Origin: Bacteroidota bacterium
GTDB taxonomy: Bacteria; Bacteroidota; Bacteroidia; Chitinophagales; Chitinophagaceae
Assembly: GCA_947461985.1 (NCBI GenBank)
Contig: CANHNT010000060.1
Span: 1-9,315 of the forward strand
DNA: 9,315 nucleotides
Direction of reading: 5' to 3'
Both the position numbers and the translations under genes were made by a program. Position 1 is the first letter of the stretch, and every line of letters begins with the position of its first letter. Positions 1 through 6,234 of the stretch are shown here, piece after piece. Under the pieces are notes generated by a model, which was not told the origin of the DNA, searched no databases, and saw only the letters and a list, made by a program, of their open reading frames with translations.

Positions 1-431
1 ATTTTTTTATTGTCGTTCCCTACTTTTTCAGTTTGAGCACGTAAGTTTTCAACGACAGCTGCAACCGCTTTATCGATCCCACGTTTCAAATCCATTGGGT
101 TTGCACCAGCAGCTACGTTTTTAATTCCTTCTGAAATAATCGATTGAGCCAAAACAGTTGCTGTTGTAGTTCCATCACCTGCAGCATCTGCTGTTTTAGA
201 TGCTACTTCTTTAGCCATTTGAGCACCCATATTTTCAATAGGATCTTCTAATTCGATTTCTTTTGCAACGGTTACACCATCTTTTGTGATGTGTGGTGCA
301 CCAAATTTTTTCTCAATAACTACATTACGACCTTTTGGTCCTAAAGTTACTTTTACTGCATCTGCAAGGGTATCAACCCCTTTTTTCATTTTATTACGAG
401 CTTCAATATTGAAGAATATTTGTTTTGCCAT
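1..431 (-). CDS. groEL: Chaperonin GroEL (60 kDa), N-terminal part, cut by the window start
   Basis: ATP-driven cytoplasmic chaperonin that forms a double-ring folding chamber capped by GroES. The first 143 codons are present; the remaining roughly 400 lie beyond the left edge. Reading leftward from the ATG at 429-431 gives MAKQIFFNIEARNKMKKGVD, the usual GroEL N-terminus. TLGPKGRNVV at residues 29-38 is the nucleotide-binding loop of the equatorial domain. GDGTTTATVLAQ at about residues 85-96 carries the aspartate that aligns with the catalytic Asp87 of the E. coli enzyme. The frame is unbroken. The gene follows groES on the same strand with a 140-base spacer, so the two are probably one transcript. 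The identity is very secure. Confidence 0.98.
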   Translation of the reverse strand, partial: MAKQIFFNIEARNKMKKGVDTLADAVKVTLGPKGRNVVIEKKFGAPHITKDGVTVAKEIELEDPIENMGAQMAKEVASKTADAAGDGTTTATVLAQSIISEGIKNVAAGANPMDLKRGIDKAVAAVVENLRAQTEKVGNDNKK

Positions 432-499
432 TGTATATTAATGTTTAATTGTTAATTATTAATTATTTTGTTTAGGGTTTAGCAGTTTAGTATAAAATT

Positions 500-569
500 G
501 CCAACTGCCTATTACCTATTGCTTATTTGTTGTATTTCCTGACAACCGACAACTGACATCCGTCAACTC
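500..569. repeat. Degenerate 7-base tandem array between groES and groEL
   Basis: Ten consecutive 7-base units fit without a phase shift between base 500 and base 569. The left part reads GCCAACT, GCCTATT, ACCTATT, GCTTATT. The right part reads ACAACCG, ACAACTG, ACATCCG, TCAACTC. The two units in the middle (528-541) are weak. The array ends 2 bases before the groES stop codon, so it would be transcribed into the groES-groEL intercistronic mRNA. Degenerate heptamer arrays are known in cyanobacterial intergenic DNA, and I recall CAACTGA-like tracts in Bacteroidota intergenic regions. Its function is unknown. Confidence 0.65.
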
Positions 570-571
570 TC

Positions 572-871
572 TTAGATGATTGCTAAAATATCGCTTTCTC
601 TCATGATTAATAAATCTTCCATTTCAAGTGCAATTTCTGTTCCTGCATACTTGCCATATAAAACCATATCGCCCACTTTTACCGTCATTGGTTCATCTAC
701 TTTACCAGAACCTACTGCAATTACTGTTCCACGTTGTGGTTTTTCTTTTGCTGTATCAGGTATGATAATTCCACCAGCTGTTTTGGTTTCAGCTGCTGCT
801 GGTCTAACAATTACACGGTCGTGTAATGGAGTAATGGATACTTTTACTGCTGCTTTGCTTGCTTTTGCCAT
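572..871 (-). CDS. groES: Co-chaperonin GroES (10 kDa)
   Basis: Forms the heptameric lid on GroEL and closes the folding chamber. The protein is 99 residues, with a slightly long N-terminus (MAKASKAAVKV) before the conserved ITPLHDRVIVRP. The mobile loop that contacts GroEL spans about residues 26-43 and contains the hydrophobic GGIII at 33-37. The roof/core segment YGKYAGTE is at 72-79, and the C-terminus LIMRESDILAII is standard for the family. ATG at 869-871 is the only sensible start. groEL follows downstream after 140 bases, longer than the usual short groES-groEL gap. No CIRCE inverted repeat (the HrcA operator) is visible upstream, so heat control probably uses another mechanism. Identity is very secure. 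Confidence 0.98.
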   Translation of the reverse strand: MAKASKAAVKVSITPLHDRVIVRPAAAETKTAGGIIIPDTAKEKPQRGTVIAVGSGKVDEPMTVKVGDMVLYGKYAGTEIALEMEDLLIMRESDILAII

Positions 872-918
872 TTGTTTATTTTTTAATTTTGAAAAAATGT
901 ATGTTTGTTACCCTTATT

Positions 919-942
919 ATCATGAAATGTGCCAAAACGACA
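919..942 (-). promoter_or_regulatory. Candidate groES control site: palindrome overlapping a sigma-54-like -24 box
   Basis: On the minus strand, TTGTCGTTTTGGCAC contains an imperfect palindrome TGTC-N5-GGCA and the perfect -24 element TTGGCAC. After a 5-base spacer, the expected -12 element TTGCW reads ATGAT, so the critical C is missing. The site is 58-71 bases before the groES start, a sensible place for a promoter or operator. This is inference from motif shape only; it could be a heat-shock operator, a degraded RpoN promoter or chance. Confidence 0.3.
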
Positions 943-1137
943 ATTAAGCCATTTTTACAGACGTGCATAAAATAGGCTGTCTTTATTGACAAATAGTATT
1001 GACATTTTAGCATAAAAGAGGCTTTATGATTGTGTTTTCTAGCCTTCAAAACCATTTCATTTTTATGTGTACCCATTCTATCCATCTTTGTTTGCATTAC
1101 ATAATTTTATAATACAAATTTTATATCGGTGTATGTA

Positions 1138-1169
1138 TTTAAAAATCGAACAGCATTATGCTATATTTG
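1138..1169 (+). promoter_or_regulatory. Bacteroidota-type promoter of the arginase-like gene
   Basis: TATATTTG at 1162-1169 is an exact match to the Bacteroidota -7 consensus TAnnTTTG. TTTA at 1138-1141 is one mismatch from the -33 box TTTG, with a 20-base spacer, which lies in the usual 19-21 range. Transcription would start only about 10-15 bases before the ATG at 1187, leaving a very short leader with no Shine-Dalgarno sequence. Confidence 0.6.
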
Positions 1170-1186
1170 TGACTTAAACATTTTTC

Positions 1187-2326
1187 ATGTCTATAATAAG
1201 CGAACTTTTACATTATACAGCAGCGATTCATTTTTCTGAAACAGAAGAAGTTGTTTATTTGCCCACCCAAATTGGAAACCATATTATTCCAATCAATAAC
1301 GAAAATGTAGATATAGATGCGATTGATGTAATTGTTGTTGGTTGTGGTGAGCTGAGAGGACAAAATAGTAAAATGGATTACAGCAAGGGTCCTAATTGTA
1401 TTCGAAAAGAGTTGTACAAATTACATTATTGGCACGAAGATGTTCGCATAGGGGACATGGGAAATATTTTGGAAGGGGCTAAATTAAATGATACAAAAGC
1501 AGCATTAAGAACTGTTTTAACGGAGTTGCATAATTTAGGTAAAAAAGTCATTGTGCTTGGTGGTTCGCACGATTTAACATTGCAACAATATGATGTGTAC
1601 AAAGCTAAACAAGAAATTATTGATTTCACGGTCATTGATATGTTGGCTGATTTAGATGACGTTTCGGAAAATAGATATGATAGCTATTTGATGGAAGCGT
1701 TGACGTTTACGCCCAATTATGTTCGTCATTTTAATTTAATTGGTTTTCAAAGCTATTATGTAAATCCTAATTTAATTGAAACCTTTGATAAGCTTCGTTT
1801 TGACTGTACTCGTTTAGGAAAAGCTCGTGAAGATTTAGACGAAATTGAACCAGCATTAAGAAGTTCGCATATTGTGAGTATCGATATTAATTCAATCAAA
1901 TACAGCGATGCGCCGGCTAATAAATTAGGTTCGCCCAATGGTTTTTATGGCGATGAAATGTGTAAACTTACTCGTTTTGCAGGCATGAGCGACACTTTAG
2001 GTTCAATGGGTATTTATGGCTATTTGCCCGAATTAGATAATGATCAAATCACGGCAAAATTAATTGCGCAAATGGTTTGGTATTTTATAGATGGAGTTTC
2101 GGTTCAAAAACTCGAATGTGCGTTGTCTGAAAAAGACCAGTTTATGGAATATCATATTACATTTACGCACAACAATAGTTTATTTTTGAAATCAAAAAGA
2201 ACCAATCGTTGGTGGATGCAATTGCCTAATGAATCATTTATTCCTTGTTCCTACAAAGATTATATTACAGCTTGCAACAACGAAATTCCTGAACGTTGGA
2301 TGAGAGAAGTAGAACGATTGGTATAA
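1187..2326 (+). CDS. Arginase/formimidoylglutamase-like (ureohydrolase-fold) protein with altered metal site
   Basis: A 379-residue protein of the ureohydrolase fold, of the kind annotated as arginase or formimidoylglutamase in Bacteroidota; those enzymes hydrolyse guanidino or formimino groups at a two-manganese site. The three metal-ligand motifs are in order but altered. GGSHDLT at 125-131 keeps the His. The segment that should read DAHxD is DMLAD at 151-155, so its His is Leu153. SIDIN at 231-235 replaces SxDxD, so the second Asp is Asn235. SDAPANKLGSPNGFYGDE at 240-257 and the Trp-rich RWWMQLP tail (341-347) match the Bacteroidota group as I remember it. Two of six ligands are therefore changed, and I would not assert arginase or HutG activity. 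Start ATG 1187 fits the promoter at 1162-1169. There are no hut or arginine-catabolism genes nearby. Confidence 0.85.
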   Translation: MSIISELLHYTAAIHFSETEEVVYLPTQIGNHIIPINNENVDIDAIDVIVVGCGELRGQNSKMDYSKGPNCIRKELYKLHYWHEDVRIGDMGNILEGAKLNDTKAALRTVLTELHNLGKKVIVLGGSHDLTLQQYDVYKAKQEIIDFTVIDMLADLDDVSENRYDSYLMEALTFTPNYVRHFNLIGFQSYYVNPNLIETFDKLRFDCTRLGKAREDLDEIEPALRSSHIVSIDINSIKYSDAPANKLGSPNGFYGDEMCKLTRFAGMSDTLGSMGIYGYLPELDNDQITAKLIAQMVWYFIDGVSVQKLECALSEKDQFMEYHITFTHNNSLFLKSKRTNRWWMQLPNESFIPCSYKDYITACNNEIPERWMREVERLV

Positions 2327-2378
2327 TGGATGTTTTTATTAAAATAAAATTGTATTTTTATATTCAGAATTAAATGTC

Positions 2379-2588
2379 ATGGTAAAAGAAAGCACAATAA
2401 CAAAACCATTAAAAAAAGAATCAAAAAAATCATCTATTAAAAAAGAAAAAGAAATTCTTTTTAATGGCAATAATGATTTTAATGAAATTTGGAACAATGT
2501 TGAAGATGAACATATTATTGCTTTTAAAAAAAGAATGGAAAAAAATTGGGAAGTAAATATTGAGCCGAGCTACAAAAATGCAAAGTAG
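2379..2588 (+). CDS. Small Lys-rich protein, candidate antitoxin partner of the next gene
   Basis: A 69-residue protein of no family I recognise. Residues 1-26 are very rich in Lys and Ser (LKKESKKSSIKKEKE) and look disordered. Residues 30-60 (DFNEIWNNVEDEHIIAFKKR and following) look like one or two helices. There is no clear helix-turn-helix, ribbon-helix-helix or AbrB motif. It lies 52 bases after the arginase-like gene and overlaps the next gene by 11 bases, the arrangement expected of antitoxin-toxin pairs. The antitoxin role rests only on size, order, overlap and the RelE/ParE look of its neighbour. Alternatively it is an ordinary hypothetical protein. Start ATG 2379 is the first in frame. 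Confidence 0.6.
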   Translation: MVKESTITKPLKKESKKSSIKKEKEILFNGNNDFNEIWNNVEDEHIIAFKKRMEKNWEVNIEPSYKNAK

Positions 2589-2880
2589 AAGTATTGGCGA
2601 AAGTAAGTTGTTTATTAAAAATCTAAATTCTTATTTTCAATATAAAGAAAAAAGCATGGGGGATGTTTTACATGCTAAAATTAAATACCAAACAATTATT
2701 AATAAGGTTGTTGAAATCTCTAAAATGCCAAATTTCCCTTCCAAAAAAGCAAACTATAGAAACAGCAAAAATTTACACTATTTTGTATTCCAAAAACATC
2801 ACATACTTTTCAAACTTACTCCAACTCATCTGCAGCTAATGTACTTTGTAGCTTCAAAAAGAATAAAAAAAACATTATAA
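2578..2880 (+). CDS. Putative RelE/ParE-like toxin
   Basis: A 100-residue basic protein from the ATG at 2578. A TTG six codons earlier (2560) would also be in frame but is less likely. The layout fits the RelE/ParE fold: helices over about residues 10-57 (KLFIKNLNSYF, KYQTIINKVVEI), then a short MPNFPSKKANYR linker, then strands LHYFVFQKHHILFKL and LQLMYFVASKRIKK. That last stretch resembles the 'YRIFYxIxxxxIxIlxvfhtRqnP' ending of ParE-like toxins. Such proteins are ribosome-dependent mRNA nucleases (RelE) or gyrase inhibitors (ParE), and which applies here cannot be read from the sequence. The gene overlaps the candidate antitoxin by 11 bases and is followed after 14 bases by a small membrane-protein gene. 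The call is moderate; no catalytic residue can be assigned with confidence. Confidence 0.6.
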   Translation: MQSRSIGESKLFIKNLNSYFQYKEKSMGDVLHAKIKYQTIINKVVEISKMPNFPSKKANYRNSKNLHYFVFQKHHILFKLTPTHLQLMYFVASKRIKKTL

Positions 2881-2894
2881 AAAAACAAATTCCC

Positions 2895-3062
2895 ATGCGA
2901 TTACTACTATTTATCTACATCGGATTACCTCTTTTTTTAGGTTGGATATTATTTCGTTTAATAATTAAAAAAGAACCATTTGCCAAAGTAAAAGATGCAC
3001 TTTATACAGGACTTTTTGCCTTTGCATTTATGGGAGGTTTATTTTGGTTTTTAAGTAAATAA
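2895..3062 (+). CDS. 55-residue small membrane protein, two predicted helices
   Basis: A small gene reading ATG at 2895 to TAA at 3060-3062. The product begins MRLLLFIYIGLPLFLGWILF (helix 1, about residues 2-23), has a charged turn KKEPFAKVKD (25-34), and then a second hydrophobic stretch YTGLFAFAFMGGLFWFL (37-53) ending in SK. The positive charges in the turn favour a hairpin with both ends outside. It starts 14 bases after the toxin-like gene, which suggests co-transcription, and lies 65 bases before the large membrane protein gene, so it could belong to either unit. I do not recognise a family. The regular alternation of hydrophobic segments and charged loop argues that it is translated rather than chance. 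Confidence 0.65.
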   Translation: MRLLLFIYIGLPLFLGWILFRLIIKKEPFAKVKDALYTGLFAFAFMGGLFWFLSK

Positions 3063-3127
3063 AAATTATTTTATGTAACTCCGTTTTTTAAAATTATTTT
3101 TACCCCTCATTCATTTTTTAAGAACGT

Positions 3128-5269
3128 ATGAGTAAAAGTAATAAGCAACAAAAACAGGTTCAATCTACCATAAAAACAATGCCTACTCAACAAACTAAAC
3201 GAGTAGAAAATAGTCAACAAACTGAAACTAATCCTTCAGGTCGATTTAGCTATTTAATTTATCCTCTACTTTTATTCGTATTTAGTATTTTTATTTATAG
3301 CAATACCTTTGAACATCGTTTCGTATTGGATGATCATGGGATTATTAAAAACAATAAAATTACCAAAGCGCCCATGTCTTGGGAAAATACAAAAACTATT
3401 TTTTCAACGCCCTTGCGTAAAGGTGATTTTTCTGATTTAGAAAACTCATTATATCGTCCGTTTACAAAATTAGTTTTCAATTGGGAATGGAATCAATTTA
3501 ACGGAGATTCGCATTCATTTCACAAAGCCAATGTGTTCTTTTTTGCATTGACGGTCCTATTTATTTTCTTTATTTTTTATGATGTGTTTAAAAAGAAATG
3601 GTTAATTCCTTTTTTAATTGCATTGCTTTTTGCAGCCCATCCCATTCATACGGAAGTGGTGGCGAACGTAAAAAGTTTAGATGAAATTTTAAGCATGTTA
3701 GGTATTTTAATTGCCATTCGTTGCATTCAATTGTATCTTTCAAAAGAAAAAATTATTTATCTAATATTGGGAATTGCCGGTTATTTAGTGGGTTCTTTCT
3801 CTAAAGAATCAACCGTGGTTGCTGTGGCCATTATTCCGTTATTTATTTACTTTTTTACAAAAGCAAGCATACAAAAAAATGCAATCATTTCTGGCATCAT
3901 GTTAGTTTGCTCATTGTTCTTTTTATTTGCTCGACACCAATCCTTAAGCGGCTATCCACCTTCAAGCAAAACAAGTCCTTTAGACAATTATATTGTTTTA
4001 TGTAACCCTGCAGAACAAAAATTTCTTCCTTTAGATTTACAAGAAAAATATAAAAATTCGAATCATTTTGCATCCGCTGTAAATACCTTAGGGGAATATG
4101 TGAAAAAATTTGTTTTCCCAAAAACACTGTCTTGCGATTATTCGTATTCAACATTAGAACCTGTTGGGTTTAGCGACCTAGGATTTTTATTATCCTTTAT
4201 ATTTTTTGGAGCCCTTTTTGGCTTTGCCCTTTGGAAACTAAAAACAAAAGAAGCCATTGCATTTGGTATTTTATGGTTCTTTGCGTCGATGTCTATCACA
4301 TCCAATATTTTTATATTAATAGGTACTTCTTTTGGAGATCGTTTATTATTTATTCCGTCTTTAGGATTAACCATCGCGGTTGTTTTAGCGCTTGCCCATT
4401 TCTTTAAAAAAGAAGAAGGTGAAGGATTTTTTGGTGAGATTAAAACCGCTCCTGTCATGGTTGCATTGCTATTAATGTCAATAGGTTTATATAGTTTTAA
4501 AACAGTGGAAAGAAACAAAGATTGGGAAACCGATTATCAACTATTTTCTACTGATGTTGAAAATTATCCAAACTCAACACACTTGCTTTTTTACATGGGA
4601 AATCATTTATCAAGTACAGAGCGTAAAGAAGTATTGACTTATAAAATGGTCCCTTTGGGCTATTCGCCTCAACAAATTAACGATTCAAGCTTAAAAGAAA
4701 ATGCTCGTTCCATTTATTATTTATCGAAAGCATTAAGCATTTATCCTGCACTACCAAGCGATGGTTACAATCAATTGGGTAAAGCTTATTTTAATTTGGG
4801 CAATTTAGATTCCGCAAAATTCTATTATAAAAAAGCCTTTAATGAAGACTCTACCAATGCCATTTTTATTAATAATTTAGGAACAGGGTTTTATGTTTCA
4901 GGACAAAACTTTGTAAAAAAAGCTAGAGAATATCAAGCTGCAGGAAAAATGGATAGCGCACAATATGCATATAATTTAGGCTTACAAAATATTTTAGAAT
5001 CGAATCAATATTTTATGAAAGCGTATTCGAAAGATACAACCGAGGCAGACTTTGCCAATAACGTAGGTTGTGTTTATGGCGACACGCAACGACCAGACAG
5101 TGCCATTTATTGGTTCGCAAAAGCACACCAAGCCGATAGTTTAGATATGACTTCTTTGCAATATTTAGATATGACTTATCGCAATAAAGGCGATGTGCAA
5201 ATGGCCGATTATTACAAAGCGAAATTGGAACAAGTTAAAAATATTCGAATTCAAACAATGAACCCATAA
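3128..5269 (+). CDS. Polytopic membrane protein, TMTC-like GT-C glycosyltransferase domain plus C-terminal TPRs
   Basis: A 713-residue protein resembling TMTC-type O-mannosyltransferases and their bacterial TPR-containing relatives, which use lipid-linked sugars at the outer face of the membrane. It has a Gln/Lys/Thr-rich cytoplasmic N-terminus (1-38), then about eleven hydrophobic segments from residue 41 to 456. Signature motifs in order are VLDDHG at 66-71 (the paired acidic residues expected in the first external loop of GT-C enzymes), YRP at 109-111, HPIHTE at 171-176, KSLDE at 182-186, SKES at 225-228 and DRLLFIPSLG at 404-413. The last matches the ERxLYxPSxGF of TMTC proteins. The C-terminal part has TPR-like units, clearest at about 548-577 and 644-673, with a degenerate one at 582-640. 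The stop overlaps the next start (TAATG). Sugar and acceptor are unknown. The family is fairly sure; the transferase activity is inferred. Confidence 0.82.
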   Translation: MSKSNKQQKQVQSTIKTMPTQQTKRVENSQQTETNPSGRFSYLIYPLLLFVFSIFIYSNTFEHRFVLDDHGIIKNNKITKAPMSWENTKTIFSTPLRKGDFSDLENSLYRPFTKLVFNWEWNQFNGDSHSFHKANVFFFALTVLFIFFIFYDVFKKKWLIPFLIALLFAAHPIHTEVVANVKSLDEILSMLGILIAIRCIQLYLSKEKIIYLILGIAGYLVGSFSKESTVVAVAIIPLFIYFFTKASIQKNAIISGIMLVCSLFFLFARHQSLSGYPPSSKTSPLDNYIVLCNPAEQKFLPLDLQEKYKNSNHFASAVNTLGEYVKKFVFPKTLSCDYSYSTLEPVGFSDLGFLLSFIFFGALFGFALWKLKTKEAIAFGILWFFASMSITSNIFILIGTSFGDRLLFIPSLGLTIAVVLALAHFFKKEEGEGFFGEIKTAPVMVALLLMSIGLYSFKTVERNKDWETDYQLFSTDVENYPNSTHLLFYMGNHLSSTERKEVLTYKMVPLGYSPQQINDSSLKENARSIYYLSKALSIYPALPSDGYNQLGKAYFNLGNLDSAKFYYKKAFNEDSTNAIFINNLGTGFYVSGQNFVKKAREYQAAGKMDSAQYAYNLGLQNILESNQYFMKAYSKDTTEADFANNVGCVYGDTQRPDSAIYWFAKAHQADSLDMTSLQYLDMTYRNKGDVQMADYYKAKLEQVKNIRIQTMNP

Positions 5270-6234
5270 TGGATTTTTTATTAAAAATTGATATTCCTGA
5301 ATTAACACCCAAACTCAAACATACCGACAACGTATTGTTGATTGGATCTTGTTTTACAGAGCATGTGTTTAATTTTTTACGCAGAAATAAATTTGCTGCT
5401 ATGCAAAATTCGCATGGAGTTTTGTTTAATCCATTAAGCGTTTGTAAAGCATTAGATGACCTTGTTGAAAACAAAAAATACACTCAAGATGATTTATTTT
5501 TCTTAAACGAATATTATCACAGTTGGTTTTTTCATGCTGATTTTTCTTGTTTGCAAGCCAATGACAGTTTGCAAAAAATGAATGATGCTATTTCGGCACA
5601 ACATCAATTTTTGAAAGAAGCCGATTTTATTTTTATTACCCTAGGTTCATCTTATGCCTATTATTTATTGGACGAAAAAATTTATGTAAGCAATAATCAC
5701 CGAGCCCCACTCAATCAATTTAGCAAAGATTTATTGAGCATCGAAACCATGACCAATGCATTGACTGCCATGCAAGAAAAACTCAAGGTATTCAATCCCA
5801 AATTAAAATTTGTGTATACCGTTAGCCCTGTGCGGCATAGCCGGGATGGGGTGATTGAAAATAACAGAAGCAAAGCACGATTGTTAGAAACCGTTCATCG
5901 TCTACCAAACAGTTATTATTTTCCTTCGTACGAATTAGTCATTGATGTGCTACGAGATTATCGTTTTTACGATATCGATTTAGTGCATCCCAATTATCCT
6001 GCAACGGCCTATGTTTGGGAACAATTTAAAACAAATTGCATTGAGCCCAATTGTTTTCCATTAATGAAAAAATTGGAGCAACTCCATAAAGCCAAAAACC
6101 ACAAACCAAAAGACACGAACAGTCAAGCACATCAACAATTTTTAAAAGACCATTTGCAATTGTGCAACGAGTTGAAAATAACTTTTCCGTATTTGAATTT
6201 GGAAGAGGAGATGATTTTTTTTTTAGGTAGTTAA
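5269..6234 (+). CDS. GSCFA-domain protein (SGNH-hydrolase-like)
   Basis: A 321-residue protein named for its family motif, GSCFT at 26-30, where Ser27 is the expected nucleophile of an SGNH-type hydrolase. Other family blocks are TLGSSYAYYL (124-133), NNHR (142-145; the family usually has a Cys before the His), TVSPVRHSRDG (184-194) and DLVHPN (237-242), whose Asp and His fit the SGNH Asp-x-x-His end motif. The C-terminus NLEEEMIFF is family-like, so the protein appears complete. There is no signal peptide, so it is probably cytoplasmic. The physiological substrate of GSCFA proteins is not known to me. The ATG shares one base with the stop of the membrane protein gene (TAATG), implying translational coupling. 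A run of ten T (6215-6224) lies close to the stop; all frames close right after it, so a frameshift there would change little. Confidence 0.9.
   Translation: MDFLLKIDIPELTPKLKHTDNVLLIGSCFTEHVFNFLRRNKFAAMQNSHGVLFNPLSVCKALDDLVENKKYTQDDLFFLNEYYHSWFFHADFSCLQANDSLQKMNDAISAQHQFLKEADFIFITLGSSYAYYLLDEKIYVSNNHRAPLNQFSKDLLSIETMTNALTAMQEKLKVFNPKLKFVYTVSPVRHSRDGVIENNRSKARLLETVHRLPNSYYFPSYELVIDVLRDYRFYDIDLVHPNYPATAYVWEQFKTNCIEPNCFPLMKKLEQLHKAKNHKPKDTNSQAHQQFLKDHLQLCNELKITFPYLNLEEEMIFFLGS

Larger units (their letters stand above)
872..1186. other. Divergent intergenic region between groES and the arginase-like gene
   Basis: A 315-base gap between divergently transcribed genes. The groES side holds two direct TATTGACA copies (984-991 and 997-1004, 13 bases apart), a 13-base imperfect palindrome (930-942, TGCC-N5-GACA) and a TTGGCAC motif on the minus strand (935-929). 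The arginase side has a clear -7 box at 1162-1169. A 73-codon minus-strand ORF lies inside (876-1097), but its composition looks random and I do not call it a gene. Confidence 0.6.

Noticed and set aside
500..569. CRISPR array
   Set aside because: The repeat unit is 7 bases without spacers and is degenerate, unlike any CRISPR repeat.
576..947. 123-codon plus-strand ORF over groES
   Set aside because: It is the exact antisense of groES, which has full family conservation on the other strand.
872..1000. CIRCE operator upstream of groES
   Set aside because: No TTAGCACTC-N9-GAGTGCTAA or near match on either strand.
876..1097. 73-codon minus-strand ORF upstream of groES
   Set aside because: Low-complexity, Lys/His/Phe-rich translation with no domain pattern, and it occupies the expected promoter region of groES.
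2560..2580. TTG start for the toxin-like gene
   Set aside because: An ATG six codons later (2578) gives a more usual overlap with the upstream gene and a typical toxin length; the extra residues add no recognisable structure.
4138..4518. 126-codon minus-strand ORF inside the TMTC-like gene
   Set aside because: Antisense shadow of a membrane-protein coding region; composition follows from the complement of hydrophobic codons.
6215..6224. Run of ten T near the GSCFA stop as a frameshift site
   Set aside because: The other two frames stop within a few codons and the C-terminus already fits the family, so there is no extended product to recover.
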